Assembly (NCBI GenBank): GCA_026261815.1
Contig: JAMPIT010000417.1
Span: 3,877,501 to 3,941,500, forward strand
Length of the DNA stretch: 64,000 bases
Reading direction: 5' to 3'
Source: Monarcha castaneiventris obscurior
Lineage: Eukaryota > Chordata > Aves > Passeriformes > Monarchidae
In this document: positions 15,201 to 30,200 of the stretch, piece by piece
How positions within the stretch are numbered: position 1 is the first letter of the stretch
How the letters are laid out: the number at the start of each line of letters is the position of its first letter
Notes under the pieces: generated by a model
Told to the model about the DNA's origin: nothing
The model's input: the letters and a program-made list of their open reading frames with translations, nothing else
Databases searched by the model: none
Position numbers and translations under genes: made by a program

Positions 15201-18200
15201 ATCTAGTCAAACTATAATTCTTCCCATTTAGACTTCATTAACATGGGAGCATCAGCATACAGATAAACTGCAGGAAAGGAAAACTGTCAGAAAAAAAAAA
15301 AATTCAACTTCTTGCTTTTGTGGTATTTTTAACTGATACTCTCTTGGGGTTTCTTTCCCTACATAAAAATCAACTACCAGACTCCGTAACTCTGAGTAAG
15401 CTCTATTTGTTTCAGAATGATCATCTCTAAATAGGCATTCATGGGCAAAGCTTAAAACACCTCTTTATCCACGGCCAGATGTATGATGCTAAAATAAGTC
15501 TCCTTGAATACAGTATTTAGAACCAACCTTGCACTCAGTGTACAGTTTACTTTGGTTACCTGGGAGAAGGCAAGTGAATAGTGTACATCAAACTAACATT
15601 TCCATGTGCTATTCTCCCAGACAGTAGAAACATATGTTCTTTACTGCTATTACTTTTCTATATATACATAGGACTTAGGTATTCCAAGAAAATAATTGCA
15701 CAACAACTGAGCTAAAATTCATTTGAAACTGCTTTAGAAAAAGAAAATCCTTATCAGGCAAACCCCCAAAAGCAAATAAATAATAACTTAAAACTTGAAA
15801 AATATAATTCTTGTTACTACTACTAATAACAATAACAAAAACAGCACAACTTCTTATCCTTCCACATTTAATATACCATTCTTTGTTCTTTCAGTAGTCT
15901 TCAAGTCTGGCTCAGTTTGCATTTTAAAACAGTTACAAGCTTGGAGAATGTAAGAGGGAAACCATACACCTGCTTGCCCTGCTCTTTGTTCTTGCCTAAG
16001 CATCCACGTTGGCCATTTGATCTGACTCACATCCACCATTTTTATATATTTGTGTTCTTAGAGGACAACTGAAATTACTGAACACAGAGTGTCTCCATTC
16101 CCTGTAACAGCATGGTCTCTACACTGTAAAAGGTTGCAATTCAACTTCCTCCTTCACCACAAAAACAAGGGAAAAAAGTTAGTAAAAGGTATTATTTACC
16201 TCTCCACGTTGAGCTTCTTGTATTCTGGTAAATCTAAGGTCAGCATGTTCCCAGTTTGCATTTACACTATATATTCTCAGCTGGGAAAGTTCAAATGAAG
16301 CATTAAAGGCTTTTGCGCCAATCCTTATTATAATGGAGTTCACAGAAACTGAAATGCCTTCTACCACTTTTTCAGCAAAGCCATATTCACTAAAAAGTGA
16401 AATTCCAACATATTAAATATAAACCGAGTGAAAGGGCACGAAATTAAACAGATTAAATAAATCATGAAGCAGATGTTAAAATAAATGCAGTTACTAATGT
16501 ATTCTACAGTTAGCTACTTTTGCTCAATATACTTGTAGTTTACAGTAATTTCTAAAACTCTGTGATCCTAATCTCTACGTAAAGAACATATATTTGACCA
16601 AGATCAATCTACACAAAGTGTAACAGTTAATGCAATCCTTCCATGTTAAATTGTATGGATGTATGTATTACATGTTATTATACATACATAAAAATAGCAG
16701 TTTACATCATTATGAAGAAATCTTACTCTTCTTTATGTATACATAAGGAGTAATTAATGCCAAATTAATTATTTCACAATTCCAGTCTGGTTAGTATTTA
16801 TCTCTGTAAGCAGAATTATTTTGTCCATTATAAATAGTAACTTTAAAGGATTCAAACTAGCATAAAGCATTTGTTTATTTCGTTCTATAAAGAAAAGCAT
16901 CCCAAATATTGGTTACTCTTCTACAGGAAATCAACATGCATTCCAGTATTAAAAAAGATTACGGAGTTGCAAATAATTTTTAACAAAAATCTTATACATT
17001 CCAAATGTTCTAGATTAGTGAATGAAAATTTGAATATTAAATATTATTTTAACATCTAAAAATTTTTGCCCTTTTGTTTTCTTGAGTTTTTTCTGCTTGT
17101 TTTAAAAGAACAATTTGTGTGGTTTGTCATTCCTTTCCTTTTTACAAATTTCCTTCTACACAAAATCTCTATGGCACCAGTTTTCAAGCTGTACCTTAGA
17201 AGACACACAGGCCCATGGACTACTTCTACACATTGCACAGAAGTTAAAACAAGAAAAGCAATTGTATCATCAAATTTATTTCTCTGTATATAGGTCCCTG
17301 TGACCACTGAAAAATCTCTTGGGCCCATGTAAAGGAAATTATTGGGGGTGTGGAGAGAAGAAAATCACAGATAAAATGCTGAATTGCCTCACCAAATTGT
17401 TTAAGTTTTGGGCTACACAGTGTGCATGAAACTTTTCAGTAAGAATTGGCTAACTAAGAAAATAGAACTTTAAAACACTGCACTCACAGATAGCCCTTAA
17501 AACTCTTTAGATGGAACAAATGGAAAAGAAAAATTTTTAAAACCCATGAGCATCATATATATTTTCCAAAAAGGATGAAGGCAAGACATCATTAATATTT
17601 TAAAAATTTAATATCAAACTCAGTAAATACCTGACATAGCAGTTGCACCCACAGGAAACATATCTTGCAAGCTCCATACCTAGCTCACATGTTCTCGCCA
17701 GGCTGGGGTCTGGATAGTTCCCTTATCACTACACTACTTCACACACAAGCAGTAAAATTTTGGAGGAGACAGGAACGGCAATCTGCAACCCGATATACTT
17801 CTGAAAATTTGCAGCCAATCTGTTTTATATACTTCAAAACCTTTTTTGACCAATTGCATGTTAGTACCATCACTGACCTCTGCCCAGATGCAGTTGCTAT
17901 AGGAGAAGGTCCATTAGGGGCACGTGGTTCTTCACATGTGCTCATTTCCATTACGACTTTATCCAAGGACTTGAAAAACAAAACAAAACAAAACAATTGG
18001 AGACCTAAGAAGGTCTTTTCTTAGTAATAGACAACATATAAAGAACAAAAATACATAAAAAAAAGGTCACTAGAGAACTTTTTCCGAAATATACATAAAA
18101 AATTTCTTACTGTGTCAATTTTTCCATAAACTTTTGAACACACTAGAATTATCTTTTTTTAACTTTCTTCTTTTTTTTTTTAAATTTTGTCAGTTCTAAC

Positions 18201-21200
18201 ACACATCCTCAGTCAAATATTTTATCACTAAATTCTTGATCCCTGAGTATTATTTATCCAACACATACATTTTTCAAAAATCGCATTTCAAAATAGACAT
18301 GCTTTAATGTGTAGTTATCTGAATTTTCTTTCTATATGGCTGTTCTTTCAAAGAAAATACTTAATACAACCTGATTCAAAGCAGAGTAGTTAAGATTTTG
18401 TCCCTGTCTAGTTCTAACTTTCTACCACCCCTCTGGAATTCTTCCATTTATGCTCTTAGGTCAGACGAACACCAAAAACCACTTTGTCCTCAATTTTAGA
18501 TTTTTAATGATTCAACCTGCCCTAGCTACTAGACTATTATCATATTATGCTAACCATGCCTGTTGTCATAATCTGCTTGCTCCACATTTTTCTGTGCTAC
18601 TCTTATCCATGAAAACCTGACTACAACCAAAAAATTAATGAACTGTTGAGTCTGGATTTATTTATACTTCACTGTATTTTCATGCTTAAAGGGAAGCAAT
18701 AGCTGTTAACAGTATATTGGACATTTTAAAATTATTTTTTCAGCTGTCTCAATGATTATCTTGCCTTGAAAAACAACAACAGAGGATAAAAATCCAAGAA
18801 AAACCCAATCCCTTAGTTTGAGGACAGTGGTGGGAAGCCAAGATTTCTCCTAGTTATCCTAACATTTTTAGATGTTTGACCACTCTTTTAAGAACTCCCT
18901 TTACTACATGACTAGTGCAAAGACCAGTAGGACACTGATTCAAGGAGATTGCACAATATAAATAAGAGGTAATGAAGAATGCCTGGATGCAGATCCATGT
19001 CTTTTCTCACTGACAACTGCTGTACTTGGATAGAGTAAAACCTGTTGGGTATCATCCTTGGGGCCCAAAATAACTCCTCAAAACTATCTTGTTTATTATA
19101 TAAAACCAGAACTGGGTTGTGAGCAAATATAACAGTATGTGCCACTGTGTTAACAGACTGATTCTCACAAAGGGCAACTCAGCCCAATGAAAGGCCCTTT
19201 GGCTAGACAAGTGGGTTCTAGTTACCTATTAAGCTGTACAAACAGAGGATGCTATTCCAACTTAACTAAACTCTCAGTGGCAAAAATATCCCCCTCCCCT
19301 GTCCCTGCCAAAATACCAGAAGTTCAGTGATGTAATGAAGGGCTGAGGTTTAGCACTTGGGCCACTGAATTCACTTTCCTTTAGAAATCAAAAGAGCTGT
19401 TGTGCAATCTACCACTGAATAGTGAACTTTTGTTACCGATTTAATGCACTTGTTCAAGGAAACATTTATGTAAAAAAGGTTACCTTGAAAGTTATCTTAG
19501 CCTCAAAGAGTGCTAATGGAAGTTCAGTAGGAGCAAAGCAAACAGCACATTGCTGCCGTAGGTCAAAGTGTGTCATGTTTAAGAATAGCACAGCTTAAAC
19601 CAATTTCCTAATTTGGCAGTTGCATCTCACAGCCAAGAGGTTGAATCATCCCACCTCGGCATTACCAGACTTTAAGTTCTGGGTGTCAGGAAGAAGCAGT
19701 ACAGACATTAGTACATTACAACTGGGTCACTAGCAAACGCATCAATTTTTTAAAACAACATGTCTTTCCCGAGTCTGATTCAGAACGAAGGAATTACAAG
19801 CACATTCACTGCAAGACTGGGAAACATGACAGCTAAAGGAATGTTCACTCTGAAGCAAACGCAATTAAGAAAGTTTACTCATCATTAAATAAATTACTTC
19901 TGGTGCTACCACAATTGTTAGTATATTTAAAAAGAAAGAACAAAGGAAAACGAATGCAAGAATTAACATTAATTCTAATTGTTGTTGAGCCCTATCTATG
20001 CATTTTACCTCCTATTTATATCCAGGCTGAATCCTAGGTGGTTACAAGAACCCTATAAATGCTACGTGTGTCACATCTGCTATAGCTGAGATCACTCTGT
20101 AGAGTACAGATACAGAATTGAAAAGTCCCTAGAAAAGATAACTCCAAAAGAGAGGCAGGAACTTGTAAAAGGGGTTAGTTGGACAAATAACTACCCTTCA
20201 GGTAAACCCAAATTAACATGTAATGACAAAAAACTTGACAGAAGTGAGCTAATGGTCAAACATTACACTGATTACACCAAAGTCACAGATTAAGAAAACA
20301 AACCTACCAAGGAAAACATTAAGGCAATTTTGCCTTGATCTGCTGCTACCCAGAGGACACTTAGTAAAGGCCTGTTAATGCTTCAGTTATTTCTAGAATC
20401 ACGTCAAGAGAACTATATAAATATTTGATATAGATTCTGCTACACACAGTATATTTCAGAGTTTATTTCAGAACTCACCAAAGAGATGGGATGTGTTTTC
20501 AATTTTGTCCATGGTATCTGCAAGACAAAATGGTGTTCTAAAGCAAATTAAATATTAAAAATACAGTAAAATAAATCACATAGAACGCGTTTTAGGCATA
20601 CAAATTATATTTCTAACTTCTGAACTCAGCATAATATTACTGTCAAAATATTACATTTATCTGAAAATACTATACGGTAACTTTATACACACACCAGATG
20701 TTAAAAACTCTGAACTTCAAAATCTACTTATCACTGAGCAGAAAAACAGAGGAGCAAAGTAGAATCTGTCTCTTTAATAGTGAGTTGTCAAGCATCAGAA
20801 AAACCATCACTGCCTTACACATTCTTTCCTTTAAAAGGAAAGAAAATCTACATTGCCTTTGTTGACCTACAACTGGATTGGATGCCTGCAAAACAAGTTC
20901 GCTGCATTCAAAAAAACAGAACGATCTCCCATTGGGGAAAACAAAAGCAAAAACCACCAAAAAAACATAAACAAACCCCACTAAAAGACTGAGGAGGTGC
21001 CAATGTTTGACCACACTGTAACTTCAGTCAAGAACAAGCCATCCTTCATTTCTTAATCCCACATTAGTATAGTGTGGTACAGATTATATACACTGTTCCA
21101 ATTATTAGCAGCCACAATGACCAAAAATGCAGTATCTACTAGATCTACTTTGTTTCCACATTCCCCACAGAGATTCGAATCCCCAGAAAGGTATTTTTTG

Positions 21201-24200
21201 GGAATGGGAACAGAACAAGAGGGAAAGTAATAAACGAAGAGGAGTGAAGAGAGAACATGCAAAAAAGATGGTAATAAATAACGATAGACTAATTACCATG
21301 GACAAATATAAATTTTTACTTCTACCTCATTTTCAAAACAGGCAGGAAGAAATTCTACTCAGAAAGAAAAAAAAAAATTAAAAATAATCATTTTTATTTT
21401 CATCATTTCCCCATGTATTCTATGTCATCACATGAGAAACAAAAATTAGGAAGAAATTATTGCTGATAACATCCTTGTTGTTCTTTAAAATTTTATCAAG
21501 CACTTATCAGAATTTCCTATTAATACAAAGTTGCTTGAAAGTTTACAGAGACAGAAGAAGAAAGATTTGGTTAATTACCATTCCAGCACAATAAATTACT
21601 CACCCTAATGGATGCTTTATTACAAAACACCTTGTTTATAGCCAGCCAGGTTGGAAGATCCAGCATGTTCTGAAGTACCTCTTGATCCAGCTCTAAATTG
21701 GTCAGCTGACCTTCCCCCTTTAACGTGCTCAGGTTGATCTTGTCAGGTGAGAGATTTTTGGTGAACCTAAAAACAAACACACCTTAAGTAAATACATATA
21801 AAGCAAACAAAGCTATCCTGCGTATCAGTGACAATTTAACTTAAAGCACTGGTCTGGAGGTGAAGGTATCATCTTAGGTTCTTGGATAAATTTCACCCTG
21901 CAAGGAAATGATATGATGGAATTGATTTGTCCCTCTAATTTTTTCATCTCATTAGCTCAATTTATGCATACATAAACAAAAATATATTGTGAAATATCTT
22001 CTAATTTTTGCATCACCCAGAATAATGAATGATCCTTGACTCAAACTCTTAATTTAAACTACATAAAGTAGAATCGAATCTATTTCACTCTTCTTTAATT
22101 TTTCAAAATGAGAAAAAAATCCCAAACCCCTAAAATTACAGTCATAAACAGTACCTTTCTATATATTCAGTTAAAATCTTGCAATAAAAAGGGTTTATTT
22201 ACAATATTAATTAAATTTAGTCATAGAATTTAATGACAAATCAGAAATACACATACACGCACATAGCAGCATGAGGTATATAAAATATTGGATGAAAACT
22301 GGAAAGCTCAATATGATATCCATGTGGTAAAAAAATGTAACTATTTAAAAGAGTACATATAAATTTATTTATATTTCAAAGGCACTAGAATTTGCTGATA
22401 CAACAGAACAATCTGTGTATCAAATGGTTCACATCCTTGAGAGACAACATGATAGAGCCCATGGTTCTCCACTTCAAACCAACAGCTGTGGCAATAAATC
22501 TACCACAAGCTAAGAACAGGCTATACTTAACCACACTTTCAATCTGCCATGAAAAATTGTTTCTGCTCATAAATTGCACCTAGTTTTACAAGATTAGTAG
22601 AAAATACTGCTGTTGACATTATGCTTTGTGACTTCCCACCGAAATTTCCCAGTGCTGCTATTCTCCAGGCAGAGGGATTCGTCTGTCCTCAATGACAGAA
22701 CATCACCCAAAAGCAATGTCCCAGGAGGTGCAATTCCAGCGTTTCCTTTCTGTTCAAGAGACCAACTTCTAACTGAACTACAAGGTCCTCATTAAGTCTG
22801 ATACTGGGGGAGACGGTGGAAGAAGATGAAGTAGGTCAGCAAGCTTTTCCTCTCAACAGTTTCCAAGCAGAGCTTGAAACACAGCAGGCATTTTCTGAGT
22901 CCAACTGCTTTACTCCATTCCTGGGATGGTTAGCTTTGGAAATGCATTTACCTAGCCTGACAAAACGCCAGCATTATGTACTTGCAAATAATACCAGACA
23001 TGTTTCTTACGACAGAAGTGCTGCAGTTGTTACTGTATTGCTTACAAGGCATAAATTATCCACAAGCAATGAGATTTTATCTGTGAATAATACAGTTTAA
23101 AAATTTCAGTTCTAAAAATATATTGAGGTAAGGCTATTGATAAATGTATTTTCCTTGGCAACTAATGTACTTCTAAATGCTCTGCTTAGAAACATTATGA
23201 GGGGAATAAAGGACGTGAATTATTTTGTTTTCTGGTTACCCTTTTTTCTTCCTTTCAACAAGAATGAATAATGAGAAGAGCTAAATAACCTGCCTCATTA
23301 AAACAACCTATCCGTAACTGCAAAATATAAAACTTCCTATCTCAGAAACCATTGCAAAGTCTCATCTGGCTCAGGTAATACAAAATTCCTAGAAGAAAAA
23401 AGCAGCCATCGAGTGTTTTCAGTCACATGGTAGTACCTCTCACGCTTGACTTTCTAGATAAGGGTCAACATAAGAATTACAAAGTGGTGTTATTTTAAAG
23501 TCACATTTACACAGCAAAAGCAAAAACATTCTGCCATTACACACACACATGTACACACAAGTCTCCTGAGACTCGTGCTCTGTGAAAGAAGTCCCCCTCA
23601 GTTCCCTGTTGCTTAGCCACACCAGAAATGCCCCTCAGCTTGGAGACAGATCTAAGCATTATCTTGGTCACACACATCACAGTGAAACACACAGGACCTA
23701 CAAAAAGAGGTTTTCAAACTTCAAAACAAGAAAGATACCAAAATACCATTAAGGAGGAGAATGGCAACAGCAAAGCCAATTTTGAGTTACTTTCAATTTC
23801 CTTCAAACACACAAAACAGAAGCCCGTCTCTCCCAACAGGGAACAGAAGGACAGGGAAAAAATTCTATAAGGACCATCACTTTTCTATAAACGTGTTTTT
23901 TTAAATTCTTCCAAGAGTGTTGCTTTGAATTTATTTCCTCTCCTGCAGTCAGTGAAAGGAAAAATGTTCTAAGGGCTGCTTCATTCAGAACAGACATACA
24001 TAAGAGGATCTCCACTTGTTACGACTGTACCCTTCCTGTCAAGAGTCACAGAAGGAAAGTCTCAACAGGTGAGCTGTGAGAAAGTATTTCAGGCATAGGC
24101 ACCTCCAATAGCAGGTGTCTTCATTCCACTTCCATAACTGGATGCTGAGGAGACTGTGCTGTTTCTCCAAAACCCATAGCAACTTTGTAATACACAACAA

Positions 24201-27200
24201 CCACATCTGCTTTATCCATCTGTCCAGCATCAATTTTCTGCTGAGGATGCCAACACTTTACCCACCTGTGCCAATTCTCTGTTCCTTCTAAATTCAGCTG
24301 TTCCATAGAATATACTTTTGCTTGACTTGCTGGATAATTTCAGCACTTTAGAACCATTCCATACCACTTAATATAATAGGAAAACAGTTTTATACAGTGG
24401 CCCCTAAGTTAAAGCATTAAAAAAAATAAGTTGGCCTATTTGGGCAACTAGCCTTACAATCACATACCTGCTAGTCAGAATTTATAAGAATTTCAATCTT
24501 TGTGCATAAAATTGAAAGAGCCAAATTACAAGAACAACAGCATTTTGAATTAAAAACTAAAGACGTCCTTAGGGCAACCACAAGTCTCCAAATAGTATTG
24601 CTCTAGGATCCCATGGACATCAGACCAGGACATCCCCACTGAGCCAGACGGCTTTGACTTTTCTTTCTGGTTGCTTCACACTCAACCAACCAAGACTTGG
24701 GGAGCACATGTACCAAAGATACACTGTTGTGTGTCTACTGCAAGTTCCAGTGAACTTGCCATGAAGCTGGTATAATCATCACTGAAAAAATTCTTACCCA
24801 AATACAATCTGTAATTTAATATTTTATTACTATTAATTCTTCATTTTATTATTAAATTAAATATCAATATATTCTAAATATTCTGGTGTTGGAGACTTTT
24901 GCTAATATTTATTGCTAGGCAAAATCTAAGGAGGCAGCACACCTTTAGAGGTTGGCAAGTTATCTCTGTATCTAAAAAACTTCTGTGATTCTTGGTACTG
25001 TAACCCAGAACACTTAATTGCTTAAACTTCAAGAACTTATTAGACTATCATATTTATCATACACTTTCATGCAAAGCAAGAGAGGTAATTCCCATAAAGT
25101 TAGGACCATGTAATTCTGAATACAAAATAATTAGAATCATGATGTCATGATGTGTCATGATTTTTCATGATTAGAAATCCCTGATAGGGCAAAACCACTT
25201 AAAAATTTCCATGAGCTTTTCATGTAACTACTCAGAACAATGGGCCTGAGTTCATGATACACATTCTTCTCTCTGACCAGGCACATGCAAACAGTCCCCC
25301 TGACAGCTTGCCATTTGTTTTTTACCCTGGTGTAACTCATTCCTTAGAATGAGTTAATTACTCCTTAAAAACTTGGTCAAACTGGGAACAGAGGTCTCAA
25401 CAACAGGGCTATTTCTCTGCACAACATCCCATGAACTCCTGACTGATGCTCCTTTTCTAGGGCACAGAGCAGTTGTTAATATCCACTACTGAGTACACAA
25501 AATAAATACACCAGGAGAGAGAAAAGTAAAAGACAAGGGCAAGATGAACAGAAAAAAAGGTCATGGTTGAGTTCACCAAAGCTTTCCGTTACCTTGTTTT
25601 GCTGTGTCAGTAAGAAATCACTGTTACTGAGGCAATACAGGCTTGGTTTACTAATACCACAGGACATTCTTAGCAAAACTGCTTCCACAGATTGAGTTTC
25701 AATTTCACAAACTACACTTCCTTTCTCGAAACATTATCTGAGGATTGAATCACTGTGTGAGAGTATGGATTTCAATACAGTTTTAATATTGAATTTTACA
25801 AGTTGAATAATGCTGTAAAATATTTACAGTTAAAATGCAAGAAACCAGAAATATGAATTTATCAATATCACAAGCAGTCTGCCTTAGCTCCTTTGGGTAC
25901 ATCTACACATACATGCACTAAATCTTGCTACGCAGTCACAGATAGATGGTTCAACTTTAATTTACAAAGCACAGACTAAGAGTTTAGTGAAAAGTGTAAG
26001 AGACTGTACAGTAACAGTGGAGTATTAAGAACCAAAGAGGAGTAAGTTACAATCAATGTATTTTGTCAGGACCAGAGCAGCTCTTTCAGTTCATTCCCTC
26101 TAAAATAATTTAAAACCTACATAAAATATGCATTTAGTTCCTTGCCTAAAATATTTATTTTCTAAAGGTTTGTAACACCACAGGCTTGGAGCTCTGAATG
26201 GAGCACTCCACCACACTAACAGAGAAGATGACCAAGAAGTTGAAAACAGAAACAAAAAAACCCCAAGAACAGGCAGAGAAGATGGGAAAACACTTTTCTG
26301 AAGTCACAAGCTTATGGTTTGTATAATGAAGGCCACAGACCATATGAAGCTTAGAGCAGCACTCCCCAAAGGAATAACAGATGCCTTGTCAAGTTTGACA
26401 ACAGAAACTCCAGCCTCTGGATTTAGCAGAAAAATAACAGAAGTCTGGATCACATTTGGACACAGATTCTCAGCTCTTTTGCACATCACCTGAATATAAA
26501 ATTGCTTTCCCCAGCTCTGCCATGTGCCTTCCCTGTTTTTAAATAAAATTTCCTCAGCGATATGATTCTAAATGTATGCTCTAATAGTGAAAGACTATTA
26601 AATTATAGTATGTGCTACAAGTTTTGCTTATCTTCTTGTTATGAACTCAAACTGCTTAAACAACAGGCTCTGAAAAAGGGAAACATGACCTACTAAGCAC
26701 TGGCAACTGGATCAATAATAGAACAGCAGAAACGGAACAGAGAGATCACTGGTTTTTGGTTTTTTTACTGCTTCACCTGGTTGAACCATGTTATTTGAGC
26801 ACTAAGGAACATTACACAATTTCTGAAAAAAGAAAAATGGTCTTTTTCAACTGAGTTTCTCAGGAAAAGGTTTGCTTCCCACAACTCTAAGTAACAGAGT
26901 GAAGGAGGTCTACTATCAATCCTCTCACTATACCACTTCATATTTTAAAACTTCAAGTAGAAGAGGAATAGAACTAACTCTCTGTCAAATCAGTCCCAGA
27001 AACAAAGTATTGGGATCAACAGTGTATACTGCCATAATTGAGTTCCTCCCATCCAGCATAACACCACAAACCAGAGCTGATTTTCAGTAACCGGACTGGT
27101 CTGGAAAATAATGAAATCTAAATTCCCCCCAGCTTTAAGTAAGAAAAAAAAAAAGTTACAGGAAATAGCATGCTGCAGGCAACATAATTATTTTTTCTCC

Positions 27201-30200
27201 CATATTTTCTTTGCTGAAGCCAAAAGAAATATCAGTGTCCCAGGGAAAAAACATCAGATGTAATTTCTGAGTTCAGGAGCATTGCTGTACTTTTTCCTGT
27301 GGCAGATCTTCATTATTTAAGTATTATTTAAGTCCTAAGTATCAAAATTATCAGATCTATTTAGATGGCAGCAAGTCCTATACAAGGAAAAGACTCCCTA
27401 GATTAAAATGCAACTCTACATACCAGCAACATTAAGCACAATGACATTCAGAAGAGTTCTTGGTAGCATTCCATTTTGATCCAAGTATGACTGAACAGAA
27501 AAGGCAAGACCCACTGTCATCACACATGATTAAAGATCAAGCTGCCATTAAGTGCATGAGAGACTGACTAAAGTCTTTACGGATGCAACAAGTGATCGAC
27601 CTGTACTGAAAAAGGAACTAATGAAGATTAGTTACAGGAAAATCAAAGGACGTGATAGGCCAGGGGAAAAAAAAAAAAACCCATTTAAAAGAACAAACTT
27701 CTGTAAAAGATGTCAATTTCAATCCTTCAAACCTAAGAAACAAGATTAGAATCAGACAACTGATATTTTCTCTTGGCACTCCAAAAAACTTCAACCAAAA
27801 AGCATCACAAAAAATGCTATAAAAATGAATATAGCAGTAAAGGCTTAAGGTTAGTATTGATCAGAACACTGCAAGAGTAACAATATCCCATATCTCACTG
27901 TCCAAAGGATATGTAGAAAGCCAATAGCACTGAATATATTTAGTAATGCCCTAGAAAAAGCTGGTGAACTGTGAAGTGCCAAAAACTTTTGAGTGAATCC
28001 TGGCTGTCTTAGGGATGCTTTAATCCTAGTGAAGTGTATTAAAGTAGTAATTCACCTAGCAAGAAACCATTAGCTGTGCTTTATGTAAGCTTAGGAGTAA
28101 AAAACTTCTAGCTCTGCAGTCTGAGTTAAAATGTGTAAAAGTTGACATACAAAGGTAGCATACAAGTCACATTCATCAAGTTCACAGAAAACTGTCCTGA
28201 GGAACCCAAGACAGCAGCAAATAGCTTTGCAGCAATAGCTGACTCATTGCTGATGCAAGACACTCAAGATTTGAAAATATAATTCATGGAAACTAATGGG
28301 TTCCAAGTGAAAGAAGATTTTTAGGAAATAAAGAGTGAAGATAAGAGACAATTGATGAAAAATTGCCAGAGATACATAAAGGTTAAAGTACTCCTGTGTA
28401 TAAAAAAATGAATGGTAAGTAGTACTAAATATCACCACAAAATATGGAATGTCTTCATCTTGGACACTACTTCCTTTTCTGAAAATACTAATTTTATAAA
28501 TTAAAATGCATAATTTTTATTATAAAAATAATAATTAGTGTTATTTCTTTAGCACAAGAAGTTAACTGGATGCTCATTTACCTTAATATGGGAACAAAAA
28601 CACACATGAAACTAAAAGGAACACTTTGAAAGCAAGTAAAAGGAAACACTAATTGCAAAACATTTTAATGCCCATGAAAACATCACACTAGAATACAGTA
28701 CCAAAATCAAAAGCTCTAAAAAATTTAAAAAATTTAAAGAATTGAAAAATTTAGGCACTTGTGGAAGGGTTTTTGGGGACAGGTAACACCTTCTATGTTT
28801 TCAACATAATAGGACTGACTAGATACACTCTGACATATCAACAGTTTAGTTATTTATTAATATTAACAGTACATTAAGTTGAAAATAAGCATTAGTAAGG
28901 ATAGATTTTAATATTTCTGGAAAAAGTTCCTCCCACAAACAATGGCACTCTCACATTCTGTACCAGAAGAGCATTGCCATAAGAAAACTGTAAAATACCA
29001 CCACTGCGAGCCAGTGGGTGACCAATACGCAAGTCTAGAGCGGAGGCATCTTTGGTAGTGTGAGAGGCTATTCCTCCAGCTATCCTCCAGCTTGCACCCA
29101 GAAGTCATCTGTGGCAGCAACACTGTGTCCTGCATGGATTCCCAAATAGCATGCAGTTTTCTCCCAAGAAGTCCCTAACAGCAGGTGAACTGCAAGGGTT
29201 ACCATCCGTCATTCTGCAACCAACAGGGAATCACGGGGGACTCCTAAATGACAATACCAACTGCAGCAGCTACACCTGTCACCAGATCTTTCAAGTACAC
29301 CCCTCGCTATCTGTGACACCCACCTGGCACCTTCGTACACCCTCCACCATCAATTTGTACACTAGAAAGGTATCGCCCCTTTACCTACTGGTATTGTGGC
29401 CTCTCCACACAAATGCCTACATGCTTTATCTAATTTCACCTTGAACATTTGCAGAATTGTCAGGTGTGTATTTGGTGTCTGATTTCAAGATGGAGAACCC
29501 TCCATAGCCTGTTGGATGTCCAGCACGGAGAGGATCTGCATCACCTGCTGCAGAGCACTTTGTGAAGGTGCTCACAGCCCAACCCTCCGGAGCAGGACAG
29601 GGCATTGCCTTGTTTACACACCCAGCCTGCAGCTACTGCTCTCAGGCTGGCTGTGAGTTACAGCACACTGGACAAGTCCAAAATACCACCTACAACCCTA
29701 CAGATTCAGGTGGGACTTTTCAGGCTACCATATAGGACCTCAAGCACCTATCACTCATGACGCTTTTTGACCTATCATAGCCTAAAGACAGATCTTCCTT
29801 TCCAGGGAAATCACTAATTAGGACCTTGGCTCAACTAGCAACCTGTTTTTGTGTAATACATCCGGTGCAGTGTCACACCACCCCTTATCCATCCCATCGT
29901 AGGAGCCCTGAATAACACATCTGCTTTGCTGACACTTTCCAAATAATTGCTTCCATTTCATCACAACACAGAAGGACTTTAGCATGGACTCCTACTCCAG
30001 GTGACTTCCTAATGACATCTTAATACCCTCCTATTCGCTTCAAGACCCATTCCATACTTCCCAAATACAGACATCCCCACCAAGTCTCTTGATAGTACAT
30101 AATGCTTCCCCTAGTTAATTCTGTAATAACACATATAGGAAATTATTTTGTTTCTATTTAGAAAAGCTGTATTGCTTGCTTTTTGGGTACAGGCAGAACT

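Noticed and set aside
21170..21186. GATTCGAATCC resembling a tRNA B box
   Set aside because: No A box or cloverleaf arms are visible upstream; probably chance.
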